A stretch of 41,793 nucleotides of DNA from Alphaproteobacteria bacterium. Lineage in GTDB: Bacteria; Pseudomonadota; Alphaproteobacteria; SP197. The notes beneath the pieces were generated by a model. The model was not told the origin of the DNA. It searched no databases and was given only the letters and a program-made list of their open reading frames with translations. The position numbers and the translations under genes are program-made. Shown in pieces: positions 7,727 to 15,256 of the stretch (position 1 is its first letter; each line of letters starts with the position of its first letter). The stretch covers positions 1-41,793 of the forward strand of contig SHVY01000029.1 of NCBI GenBank assembly GCA_009694045.1, in the 5' to 3' direction.

Positions 7727-8467
7727 GGCGGTGGCCGCGACTCGCGGGGCGATCTCGTCGCGCGCCCGGCGCAGGTCGTCCGGCGTGTCGATCTCGATCC
7801 AGGGTAGTCCGGTGATGTCCTCGCAGCCGAACCGATCCGGCGGCTCGGCCAGGAGCACATCGCGCATGGCCGGTTCGTAGGGTTCGCTCCCACGCCCAGC
7901 CGACACGTAGGCAGCGGTTGCCGCCGCCAGCTTGGCGGCGATACCGGCATCCAACCGCAGGAACCCGGGCCACTCACCGACGACCTCGAAGTCGCCCTCG
8001 ACGATCTTGCCGAACTCGACGATCCGGCCGCCCCGGAGGCAAAGCTTGACGGGTTCGAGCCCCGGTTCCAGGTCGCGATCGATTAGGAAGCAGTTGCGAT
8101 GGGGCGAGGCCAGGAGCACGCGCAGCACCGCCGGGTCGTAGAGCACATCCGCATCCATGAACAGGACGTCGCCGCCGCCCTGAAGGACATGCCGCCCCGC
8201 CCACAGGGAGACGACCGCGCCTTCGGTGAAGCGGGGGTTGAAGACCGTCTCGATCCAGTCGCCAGCACCGATCGCCGCCAGCTCGGCGTGGATCGCATCG
8301 GCCTGGTAGCCGACCACGATGGTCAGGCGGTCGATCCCCTGGATCGCCAACCCCTCCACGTGGCGCCGCAGGAGCGTCTTGCCGCCGATCTCGAGCAGAG
8401 CCTTCGGGGGGCCGTTGCCGGCGGACAAGCGCATGCCGCGTCCGGCGGCGAGCATGATCGCGTGCAT
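7709..8467 (-). CDS. NTP-transferase (phosphocholine/phosphonate cytidylyltransferase-like)
   Basis: A 252-residue nucleotidyltransferase of the GT-A fold. LAAGRGMRL at residues 6-14 and PKALLEIGGKTLL bind the nucleotide, and FMDADVLYD carries the metal-binding aspartates. The layout matches phosphocholine cytidylyltransferase (LicC) and 2-aminoethylphosphonate cytidylyltransferase-like enzymes, which make CDP-activated head groups. That would fit the CDP-alcohol phosphotransferase at 5,855-6,487. I start it at ATG 8467 (MHAIMLAAG) with GGGGA upstream; the longer frame begins inside palindromic element A2. The last residues (LVSPF) and the TAA stop come from element B1, so the original C-terminus was probably changed by that insertion. 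Confidence 0.85.
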   Translation of the reverse strand: MHAIMLAAGRGMRLSAGNGPPKALLEIGGKTLLRRHVEGLAIQGIDRLTIVVGYQADAIHAELAAIGAGDWIETVFNPRFTEGAVVSLWAGRHVLQGGGDVLFMDADVLYDPAVLRVLLASPHRNCFLIDRDLEPGLEPVKLCLRGGRIVEFGKIVEGDFEVVGEWPGFLRLDAGIAAKLAAATAAYVSAGRGSEPYEPAMRDVLLAEPPDRFGCEDITGLPWIEIDTPDDLRRARDEIAPRVAATALVSPF

Positions 8468-8493
8468 GGGTCCCCGAACCGATCCAAGTTTCC

Positions 8494-8567
8494 CTAGTGT
8501 CGTGGTTTCGAAGTTCGCCATACGTCGCGGCAGATCTCGAGAGCGAACTTCGAAACCACGACACTAG
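8494..8567. repeat. Palindromic element family A, copy 2 (perfect arms)
   Basis: A 74-base inverted repeat in which bases 8,494-8,518 are the exact reverse complement of 8,543-8,567, a perfect 25-base arm. The centre reads ATACGTCGCGGCAGATCTCGA in part. It lies just upstream of the nucleotidyltransferase start. AATCCATATTTTT (13 bases) joins it to element B2; after copy A1 the similar AATCAATAATTTT follows. Confidence 0.88.
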
Positions 8568-8580
8568 AATCCATATTTTT

Positions 8581-8656
8581 CTCGTGTCCTTGCGATTCTG
8601 AAATTCGCTCCGAGGGTTGCCGCGAGGTCAAGCGAATTTCAGAATTGGGACACTAG
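8581..8656. repeat. Palindromic element family B, copy 2
   Basis: A 76-base inverted repeat beginning CTCGTGTCC and ending GGGACACTAG, with arms GATTCTGAAATTCGCT and AGCGAATTTCAGAATT. The centre CGAGGGTTGCCGCGAGG is identical to copy B1. The 200 bases that follow (to 8,862) contain no gene, only CCCTCCC/GGGAGGG hairpins. Confidence 0.8.
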
Positions 8657-8815
8657 CGTGGTTCGCCGCGGGGCGTCACGTCAACGGCCTTGATCCATCG
8701 GGATCTCGGTCCCGGCGACCCGCTGGAGCGCATTTCGAGCGGATTGAATCAGTCGGATGGGCCCCCTCCCCCTCCCGCGAGAGGAGGGGAAAGATTCGAG
8801 TCGACCCGTGCGTCC

Positions 8816-8836
8816 CCCCTCCCCTTGCGGGAGGGG
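8816..8836 (-). terminator. GC-rich hairpin downstream of the RTX gene
   Basis: CCCCTCCC (8816-8823) pairs perfectly with GGGAGGGG (8829-8836) around a 5-base loop, 27 bases past the stop of the minus-strand RTX gene. There is no T-run, so it is either a weak terminator or one of the CCCTCCC intergenic repeats also seen near 1,300 and 8,765. Confidence 0.4.
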
Positions 8837-8862
8837 TGGTTCAATCTGAACGGAACGTGTTT

Positions 8863-10001
8863 CTAGACGATCACGATGTCGTCGGCGGTCAGGACCACGT
8901 TGCCGGCGAAGGTGGCGACCACGACATAGCCGTCGGCGCTGCCATTGGCGTCGTAGTAAAGGGTGTCGTCCGCGGTGGAGTAGATCCAGGCGTCGCGGCC
9001 GGCGTCCGCTTCGCTGCTGGTACCGTGGTTGGTCCCGTCGTAGGCGGTGTTGATCGTCGCGAAGTCGATGCCGTCGGTGAGCGCGCCCTGCGTCACGGCG
9101 CCCCCGGCGTTGAAGGCGCCGATGGCGAACGTCACCTGGTCCGTGGCGGCGGCGAAGCCGAAGACCGAATCGCCGGATACCCCGGCGATCTCGCGGGTGA
9201 CGTTGGTGGTAACGGCCCCACCGTCCGTGGTCGCGAGATAGGCGAGGCTATCTACGTCGTTGCCCGCGCCGCCGATCAGCACATCGGCCCCCGCTTCGCC
9301 GAACAGCCGATCGTTGCCACCGCCGCCCAGCAGCCGGTCGTTGCCGGTGCCGTTGATCGCCGCGGTGCCGGTCAGGGTGAGGTTCTCGAGGCCGGCGGCC
9401 AGGGTGAGGGAGAAGCCCGATCCGACCAGATCGGTGCCGCCGCTGTCGCTGATGGTGTCCTGGGCGACGTCGACAATGTAGATGTCGTTGCCTGCACCGC
9501 CGTTCATCCGATCGGCGCCCGCGCCACCATCGAGATAGTCGTTGCCGAGGCCGCCGATCAGGGAGTCGTTGCCTGCGCCGCCGAAGATCGTGTCCTGACC
9601 GCTGCTACCGTCCAGGGTGTTGCCCCAGCGTTGCCCTCGAGCACGTTGTCGAGGTCGTTGCCGGTGCCTTTGGTATCGGCGGAGCCGAGGAGGACGAGCC
9701 GTTCGGTGAAGGCGGTCAACCCCCAGGAGAGCTCGGAAAAGACGGAATCGAAGCCGGCGCCGTCCAGCTCCAGGGTCTGGTCCGTGGCTTGGTTGACGAC
9801 GTAGAGGTCGTTGCCCGCGCCGCCGACCATCCGGTCGTTGCCGGTGCCGCCGAACAGCGTGTCGCTGCCCGCACCTCCTTCCAGGATGTCCGACGCGGCG
9901 CCGCCGAACAGCCGATCGTTGCCGGCGTTGCCGATCAGGCGGTCGCGGCCCGTCGTCCCGATCAGGGAATCATTGCCGGGTCCGCCGGACTTGGTGGCCA
10001 T
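8863..10001 (-). CDS. RTX calcium-binding repeat protein, frameshifted
   Basis: An RTX (hemolysin-type calcium-binding) protein of about 379 residues once a frameshift is repaired. The start at 10001 gives [15 protein letters not shown]. Two blocks of GGxGxDxLx nonapeptides follow, such as [15 protein letters not shown] and [15 protein letters not shown], which form calcium-binding beta rolls. The non-repeat C-terminal domain ends in [11 protein letters not shown], a typical type I secretion tail. The frame breaks at a run of four C at 9,623-9,626; one more base restores [15 protein letters not shown] and continuous repeats. This is a homopolymer error or a young mutation. No type I secretion genes are in the window. 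A second RTX gene with a like N-terminus starts at 41,714. No enzymatic domain is visible, so the role is unknown. Confidence 0.82.
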
Positions 10002-10070
10002 GTTTCGGGCTTCCGTTGCTGGCCCCACGGAAGTAAAGCAAGAATTGCGCCTGGGAAGAAGGCCCGTTGC

Positions 10071-10340
10071 CCCTCCCGGCTTCGACGCGAACTCGGCAAG
10101 AGGTTCGGCGATCAAGCTTACGCGATGGAGGAACTCATCGCCGAGATTGGCGCCGCGTTCCTCTGCGCCGACCTCGGCGTCACCAACATCCCGCGCCCGG
10201 ACCACGCCGCCTACGTCGCGAGCTGGCTCGAGGTCCTGGGTAAGGACCGCCGCGCCACCTTCGAGGCCGCCGGAAAGGCATCTTCGGCTGCGGACTACCT
10301 CTTCTGGCTACAACGCCGCGCGAACGAGAACGCGGCATGA
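10071..10340 (+). pseudogene. ArdC-type antirestriction protein, C-terminal remnant
   Basis: The last 85 or so codons of an ArdC-family zincin metallopeptidase. LRRELGKRFGDQAYAMEEL and AEIGAAFLCADLGVTN match the segment that follows the HExxH zinc motif in full-length proteins, and AADYLFWLQ matches their C-terminus. The N-terminal single-strand DNA-binding domain and the HExxH are missing. The 5' side runs into the promoter region of the RTX gene. ArdC proteins are carried by plasmids and integrative elements to evade host restriction. This piece, 240 bases from tRNA-Arg(CCT), is probably what remains of such an element. Confidence 0.72.
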
Positions 10341-10385
10341 ATGTTCTTCGCCGATCCATCGGCACTTCAGGACCAACATGGTTCC

Positions 10386-10415
10386 ACCCCGGTCTTCATG
10401 GCCGGGGTTTCTTCG
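10386..10415 (+). terminator. Rho-independent-like terminator after the ArdC remnant
   Basis: ACCCCGG (10386-10392) pairs with CCGGGGT (10402-10408) around a 9-base loop, followed by TTCTTC. It lies 45 bases after the ArdC remnant stop on the same strand. The stem is good; the T-tract is short. Confidence 0.5.
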
Positions 10416-10583
10416 TTCGCGGCTAAGGCGCACCATCAGGGGATGGGCTCAATGCGCCCATGCGCAAACGTCCGCGACGAGGATCGCCAACTGCAAACCT
10501 CAGAGTGAGAGCCTATGAAGAGCCTAAGAGATTCATTGTTTTGTCTAGTGTGACTATAACTATTTGATAATTATAACTAAATT

Positions 10584-10660
10584 TGGCGTCCCCGGGGTGA
10601 CTCGAACACCCGACCCGCAGTTTAGGAAACTGCTGCTCTGTCCAGCTGAGCTACGGGGAC
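10584..10660 (-). tRNA. tRNA-Arg (anticodon CCT)
   Basis: Read on the minus strand, the acceptor stem GTCCCCG (5') pairs with CGGGGAC (3'). The D arm is GCTCAGCTGGACAGAGC, the anticodon stem GCAGT/ACTGC encloses TTCCTAA (anticodon CCT), and the T arm GGGTG/CACCC encloses TTCGAGT. The discriminator base is G and CCA is encoded. The 3' flank (10,530-10,583) is AT-rich, and beyond it lies the ArdC remnant, which makes the 3' end a plausible former integration site. Confidence 0.95.
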
Positions 10661-10784
10661 GTTGGGCGGGAGACTAGCAAGGGCACCGGCGCCGGGCCAA
10701 GGGGGCAGCGCGACAACCTCGCGCACGCAGCTTGGCGCCGACCGCCTGACGCCGTCACGTGCTAGATAGGGTCGTCCGTATCGC

Positions 10785-10849
10785 TGGTGTCGTGGTTCGC
10801 TCTCGCAGGCTGCCGCGATGGATGGCGAGTTTCGAAACCACGACCCTCG
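10785..10849. repeat. Palindromic element family A, copy 3 (worn, reversed)
   Basis: The segment from GTGTCGTGGTTCGCTCTCG to TTTCGAAACCACGACC matches the reverse complement of copy A2, including the centre CTGCCGCGATGGATGGCGA. The left arm has lost about five bases around TTTCGAA. It lies directly before the probable start of the M20 gene, so it forms part of that gene's leader. Confidence 0.65.
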
Positions 10850-10861
10850 GGGAGCCCAACC

Positions 10862-12048
10862 TTGCCGACCATCACCATCGACGACGATGTCGTCCTCGCC
10901 ACCCTCGAGCGCCTGGCATCGATACCCAGCGTCTCCGGCGACGAAGCGGCGATTGGCCAGGCGACCGCCGAGATCGCCCGCGGGCTTGGCCTCAACGTCG
11001 AGGAGCAGGAGGTGCAGCCCGGGCGAAGCAACGTGATCGCCACCCTGGACAGCGGCCGCCCCGGTCCGACCCTGCTGTTCAACGGGCATCTGGATACGTT
11101 GCCGATCAAGCCGGGATGGCGCCGCACCCCTACCGGCCGTGGCGCGAGGGCGACCGCCTGTACGGGGCCGAAGTCAACAACATGAAGGCGGCCGTCGCCG
11201 GGATGATCGGGGTTCTCGCCACCTTGGCCCGGGCGCCGCATGCGATCCGGGGGCGGGTGGTGCTTTCCGCCGTGATCGGCGAATGCGATGCCTTGGGTCT
11301 CGGCACCACGCACATGCTGGCGCAGGGCCTGCGCGCCGATCTGGCGATCAATGGCGAGCCCACCGATCTCCAGGTCATGACGGCCCATTCCGGCGTGAGC
11401 CAATTGCGTCTTTCGGTCAAGGGCCGGGCCGCCCACGTCTGCCAGCGGGCCGACGGCGTCGATGCCATCGGGGGTCTCGTGCGGCTGCTCGGCGGGCTCG
11501 ACGAGAGCCGCCTGGCCTTCGCCCCGCATCCGGCGTTTCCGGGGTTGCCGACCCTCAACGTGGGGATCGTCAACGGCGGCAGCCTGCCGTCGATGCTGGC
11601 GGCCGAGGCCGAGGCCCTGATCGACGTGCGCACCGTCCCCGGCATGACCCCGGACTCCGTCCGGGACGACATCGCGCGCCACGTCGAGGGGATACGATCC
11701 CAGGACCCGACGATCGCCGCCGAAGTCACCCTGCTGGCTCCGCCGCGGTTCGTCCAGCAGCGGCCCTTCCTGATGCCGGACGACCACCCGATCGTCGTCG
11801 CCGTCGCGGCCGCGCACCGGCGAACGACGGGCAAGGCGACCACGGTCGGCACCCTGCACCCGCAGGTGTTCTTCGGCACCGACGCCTCTCACCTGCTCGC
11901 GGCCGGCATCCCGACGGCGATCTACGGGCCGGGCAAGGTGGTGGACATCAACGCTGTCAACGAGAGCATCGCCATCGCCGACGTGCTCACGGCCGCCCGG
12001 GTCTATCTGGCGGCAACCCTGGATTTGTGCGGCTTCGGCAGCCAGTAG
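10862..12048 (+). CDS. M20/ArgE-DapE family metallohydrolase, frameshifted
   Basis: A zinc-dependent amidohydrolase/peptidase of about 395 residues, split by a one-base loss near 11,126. Before it, NGHLDTLPIKPGWRR reads in one frame; after it, PYRPWREGDRLYGAEVNN reads in the next. One base restores the usual RDPYRPWREGDRLYG. A TTG at 10862 (LPTITIDDD) with GGGGAG about 8 bases upstream is the likely start. The first metal motif GHLD is intact. Two usual ligands look changed: NNMK stands where most relatives have xDMK, and GECD where most have DEE or EEE. The dimerisation domain (AHSGVSQLRLSVKGRAAHV) and C-terminal FGTDASHLLAAG are normal. It may be inactive, or belong to a branch with a different metal site. 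The substrate is unknown. Confidence 0.78.
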
Positions 12049-12140
12049 ACCTGTACGCGGATGGCGGGGTAAAGTCGCCTCCTGGCCGCCGCGGCTTCAC
12101 CGCCGATGGACGGCTCGGCTTGAGCAAAGGGAGGTTCTCA

Positions 12141-13724
12141 GTGGCCCACAACGAGATTACAAGACGCTTCTTAATGCAGGTCGCCATGTCGATGGGCGGG
12201 ACCGCCGCCTTCTCGCGCATGGCTTTGTCGCAGGACGGCAAGGTCCTGAAGATCCGCTACAACCGCGACATTCAGTGCATCGACCCCGGTTACATGATCG
12301 GCGGCATCGACATCACGTTGCAGACGGCGTGCCTCGGCAACCTGGCGAACTACGCGCCGGGCGATGAGTGGGGCTGGGTACCTGGCGCGATCGTCGAATC
12401 GATCGACCAGACCGACAACCTGAACATCCACTTCAAGCTGCGTCCGGGTGTCCTGTGGTCCGGAGGCTACGGCGAGGTGACGAGCGAGGACGTCAAATAC
12501 AGTTTCGATCGGGGCAAGCAGGGTCAGTGGAGCGGCAAGTACGACACCATCGACCATATCGAGGTCCTGGGCCCCTACGAGGGCATCGTCGTACTCAACA
12601 AACCGTTCGCGCCGCTCTGGCTCACCATGCTGTGCGACGGCACCGGCAGCATCGTCTGCAAGAAGGCGGTCGAGGAGAAGGGCTATGACGTCGATGGCTC
12701 GGTCGACGCGACCGTCAAGGTGAAGCGCTACGACACGTCGTTCCCGGCGGAATGCGGCCCCTATCGGATCACCAACTGGGAGCCGAAGCAGCGGATCGAA
12801 CTGGGGCTCAACCCGGATTGGACCGGCGAGAAGCCGACGATCGAGCAGATCCACATCATCATCGTCGAGGACGAGAAGGCCGCCGAGATCGCCTACGAGG
12901 CCGGCGATGTCGACCTAACCTCGATCGCCGTCGATTCGCTCGCCCGCTACCGCGAATCGCTGCCGCCCAACACCAAGCTCAAGGAAGTCGCCGGTCTGCG
13001 CTGGACCTGGCTGGGGATGAACACGGAGCACCCCAAGCTCCAGGACCATCGTGTGCGCGAGGCCATTTGCCTTGCGGTCGACGTGGATGCCATTCTCGCC
13101 GGCGCCTACGGCGGCTTGGCCCCGCGTTCCAATGGCATCGTGCCGCCGGGATTGATCGGCCATCGCGAGACCTCCAAGTACGCGGTGCGCGACGTGGAGA
13201 AGGCGAAGGCACTCGTCGCCGAAGCCGGCGCCGAAGGCCTCGAACTCAGGCTCGACATCATCAACAAGACCGACATGAATTCCGCGGGCGCCATTATTCA
13301 GGCCAACCTCGCCGAGATTGGGATCAACCTGATCGTCAATCCGATGGAGTCCGGCGTGTGGTGGAACATCGGTCTCGAATCCGAGGGCGATGCCTGGAAG
13401 GACTCGCAATTGTGGATCTCGCGCTACGGCGATTCGCCGGACCCGTCGCAGATGGCGCAGTGGTACGTGGCGAGCCAGGTCGGCATCTGGAACTGGGAAC
13501 GCTGGAAGAACGAGGAGTTCGACACGCTCTACAACGATGCCCTCGCCGAGACCGACCCGGCGAAGCGCGGCGAGATGTACGTGCGCATGCAGGAGATCAT
13601 GGACGATACGGCGGCCTACGTCTGGATCACCCACGAGCCGATCCCGTTCATCTACCGGGATTCGTTCGATCCGGTGATTCATCCGGACGGACAGGAATAC
13701 CTGCCCAGGTTCACCTGGGCTTAG
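12141..13724 (+). CDS. Family 5 (peptide/nickel-type) ABC transporter substrate-binding protein
   Basis: A 527-residue extracytoplasmic solute-binding protein of family 5. The N-terminus TRRFLMQVAMSMGGTAAFS has a twin-arginine-like motif before a hydrophobic stretch, so Tat export is likely. FKLRPGVLWSGGYGEVTSEDVKYSFDR is the family hallmark near residues 100-130, and VREAICLAVDVDAIL lies in the third domain. The start is GTG 12141 with GGGAGG spaced 6-7 bases upstream. No permease or ATPase gene adjoins it, and two strong terminators follow the stop, so it is expressed alone. A decayed copy lies directly downstream. Its ligand cannot be told from the sequence; oligopeptides, opines and glycosides are all bound by this family. 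Confidence 0.88.
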   Translation: MAHNEITRRFLMQVAMSMGGTAAFSRMALSQDGKVLKIRYNRDIQCIDPGYMIGGIDITLQTACLGNLANYAPGDEWGWVPGAIVESIDQTDNLNIHFKLRPGVLWSGGYGEVTSEDVKYSFDRGKQGQWSGKYDTIDHIEVLGPYEGIVVLNKPFAPLWLTMLCDGTGSIVCKKAVEEKGYDVDGSVDATVKVKRYDTSFPAECGPYRITNWEPKQRIELGLNPDWTGEKPTIEQIHIIIVEDEKAAEIAYEAGDVDLTSIAVDSLARYRESLPPNTKLKEVAGLRWTWLGMNTEHPKLQDHRVREAICLAVDVDAILAGAYGGLAPRSNGIVPPGLIGHRETSKYAVRDVEKAKALVAEAGAEGLELRLDIINKTDMNSAGAIIQANLAEIGINLIVNPMESGVWWNIGLESEGDAWKDSQLWISRYGDSPDPSQMAQWYVASQVGIWNWERWKNEEFDTLYNDALAETDPAKRGEMYVRMQEIMDDTAAYVWITHEPIPFIYRDSFDPVIHPDGQEYLPRFTWA

Positions 13725-13735
13725 TCGATCGCGGG

Positions 13736-13764
13736 CGCCAGGCCATTTCCGGCCTGGCGTCTTT
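13736..13764 (+). terminator. Terminator 1 of the binding-protein gene
   Basis: A perfect 9-base stem, CGCCAGGCC (13736-13744) with GGCCTGGCG (13751-13759), has a 6-base loop and is followed by TCTTT. It begins 12 bases after the stop codon. Confidence 0.75.
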
Positions 13765-13777
13765 GGGTTGTAGACTT

Positions 13778-13813
13778 CGGCGCCGCGGCCACGTGCCCGG
13801 CGCCGTTTTTTTT
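13778..13813 (+). terminator. Terminator 2, strong, with eight T
   Basis: CGGCGCCG (13778-13785) pairs with CGGCGCCG (13798-13805), followed at once by eight T (13806-13813). This is a textbook Rho-independent terminator. It stands between the intact binding-protein gene and its decayed copy, whose reading begins 15 bases later. Confidence 0.85.
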
Positions 13814-13827
13814 GAGGGAAGCAATCG

Positions 13828-14152
13828 ATGTACGGCAATGAAATCACCCACCGCCTGCTGATGCGGATCACCGCGGCCCTGGGCGGCACCGGCCGCCCTG
13901 CCGCGCATGGCCTTGTCGCAGGACGGCAAGACGCTCAAGGTCCGTGCCAATCGCGATGTCCAGGTGCTCGATCCGGGCTGGATGGTCGGCGGCAACGAGA
14001 CCTAGTTGCAATGGGCGTGCCTCACCCAACTCGCGAACATCGCGCCGGGCGGTGAATGGGGTTGGGTTCCCGGACCGATGGTCGAGGAGATCGGCAACAC
14101 CGACGCCATGAACATCCATTTCAAGCTGAAGCCGGGTTTCACTTGGGTCTAA
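13828..14152 (+). pseudogene. Decayed N-terminal copy of the family 5 binding protein
   Basis: The reading starts MYGNEITHRLLMRITAALGG, matching MAHNEITRRFLMQVAMSMGG of the gene upstream. A frameshift near 13,893 then moves to ALSQDGKTLKVRANRDVQ, which matches ALSQDGKVLKIRYNRDIQ. An in-frame TAG follows GGNET near 14,003, and the copy stops after MNIHFKLKPGFTWV, where the paralogue continues for about 400 residues. It is the residue of a tandem duplication that has been frameshifted, stopped and truncated. No product is expected. Confidence 0.85.
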
Positions 14153-14163
14153 GTCGGGTCCAC

Positions 14164-14207
14164 GGCGACGGCACTCCCCCGGAGCGATCCGGGGGAGTGC
14201 CGTCGCC
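14164..14207. terminator. Perfect 20-bp hairpin with a 4-base loop
   Basis: Bases 14,164-14,183 are the exact reverse complement of 14,188-14,207, separated only by GCGA. The stem is very GC-rich. It lies 11 bases after the decayed binding-protein copy and 21 bases before the next gene. No T-run follows. It could block read-through, act as an attenuator or protect mRNA ends. Confidence 0.6.
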
Positions 14208-14228
14208 GCCGAAACGCCTGGAGCAAGC

Positions 14229-15248
14229 ATGAAACCCCGCTCCCGCCTGTGGACCGAGATTGATTTCGACCGTGACGGCAAGCAGGTCGGCGCCCTGAAC
14301 CTGCCCCATTCGGTCACGCGCTCGGCCTATGGGGTCGTTCCGATTCCGCTGGCCGTGGTCAAGAACGGCGACGGTCCGACGCTCCTGTTCATGGCCGGCA
14401 ACCACGGCGACGAGTACGAGGGCCAGGTGGTGCTGGGCGAGCTGATCCGCTCCCTCGACCCGGCCCGGATCCGGGGCCGCGTCATCATCCTGCCGGCCGT
14501 CAACCTGCCGGCCGCCAAGGCGCACATGCGGGTCTCGCCGCTGGACGGGCTCAACCTCAACCGCGTCTTTCCCGGCGACCCGGCGGGGCAGCCGACCGAG
14601 CAGCTCGCCTTCCACATTTCGAGCATCCTGATGCCGATGGCCGACGCGTTCATCGACATCCACGCCGGCGGCTCGTCGCTGGATTACCTGCCGTTCGTAT
14701 CGTTCCGCCTGTCGGGCGATGCGGACTTGGACCGGCGCACCCTTGCCGCGGCGCGGGCCACCGACGCGCCCCGCATCGTCATCTGGCGGAACAAGGAGGC
14801 GTCGGGCAACTCGTCCGATTCCGCGCTCGCCAACCGAATCGTCGGCCTGGGCGGCGAATGGGGCGGGGCCGGCGTGGTGTCGCCCGCCGGGGTCGAACTG
14901 GTCACCCGCGAGGTCGCGAACCTGCTCGGCCACTTCGGGCTTACGACCGGGGAAGCGCGCTCGCGCCATCACCCGGACGCGCCGCTGATCGAGATTCGCG
15001 ATTCGACGTATTACGTCTACGCGCCCCACGATGGGGTGTTCGTTCCGGAGCGGGACCTTGGGGCCGAGGTCAAGCAGGGCGAGGTGGCGGGTGCCGTCCA
15101 TACGCCGGAGCATCCCGATCGGCCGCCGTCCCTCGCCCATTTCAAGCGCGATGGCCTGCTCGTCTGCAAGCGCGCCATCGGCCGGGTCGAGGCCGGGGAT
15201 TGCCTGATGCATCTGGCGACGCCGTACGCCGGGCCGGCGCTGGGATAG
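14229..15248 (+). CDS. Succinylglutamate desuccinylase/aspartoacylase family hydrolase (DoeB-like)
   Basis: A 339-residue zinc deacylase of the AstE/AspA family. Zinc ligands are H59 and E62 in MAGNHGDEYEG, with H145 in FIDIHAGG. R112 in LNLNRVFPGDP is the usual carboxylate-binding arginine. GNHGDEYEGQ, LPAVNLPAA and the PTEQLAF stretch resemble DoeB, which removes acetate from N-acetyl-diaminobutyrate during ectoine breakdown. No other ectoine genes are present, so I keep the call at family level. The C-terminal part (YVYAPHDGVFVPERDLGAEVKQGE) forms a biotinyl-like beta domain common in this group. A PhyH dioxygenase follows 8 bases downstream with an AGGAG ribosome site overlapping the stop, so the pair is one operon. 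Confidence 0.83.
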   Translation: MKPRSRLWTEIDFDRDGKQVGALNLPHSVTRSAYGVVPIPLAVVKNGDGPTLLFMAGNHGDEYEGQVVLGELIRSLDPARIRGRVIILPAVNLPAAKAHMRVSPLDGLNLNRVFPGDPAGQPTEQLAFHISSILMPMADAFIDIHAGGSSLDYLPFVSFRLSGDADLDRRTLAAARATDAPRIVIWRNKEASGNSSDSALANRIVGLGGEWGGAGVVSPAGVELVTREVANLLGHFGLTTGEARSRHHPDAPLIEIRDSTYYVYAPHDGVFVPERDLGAEVKQGEVAGAVHTPEHPDRPPSLAHFKRDGLLVCKRAIGRVEAGDCLMHLATPYAGPALG

Positions 15249-15256
15249 GAGCCGCC

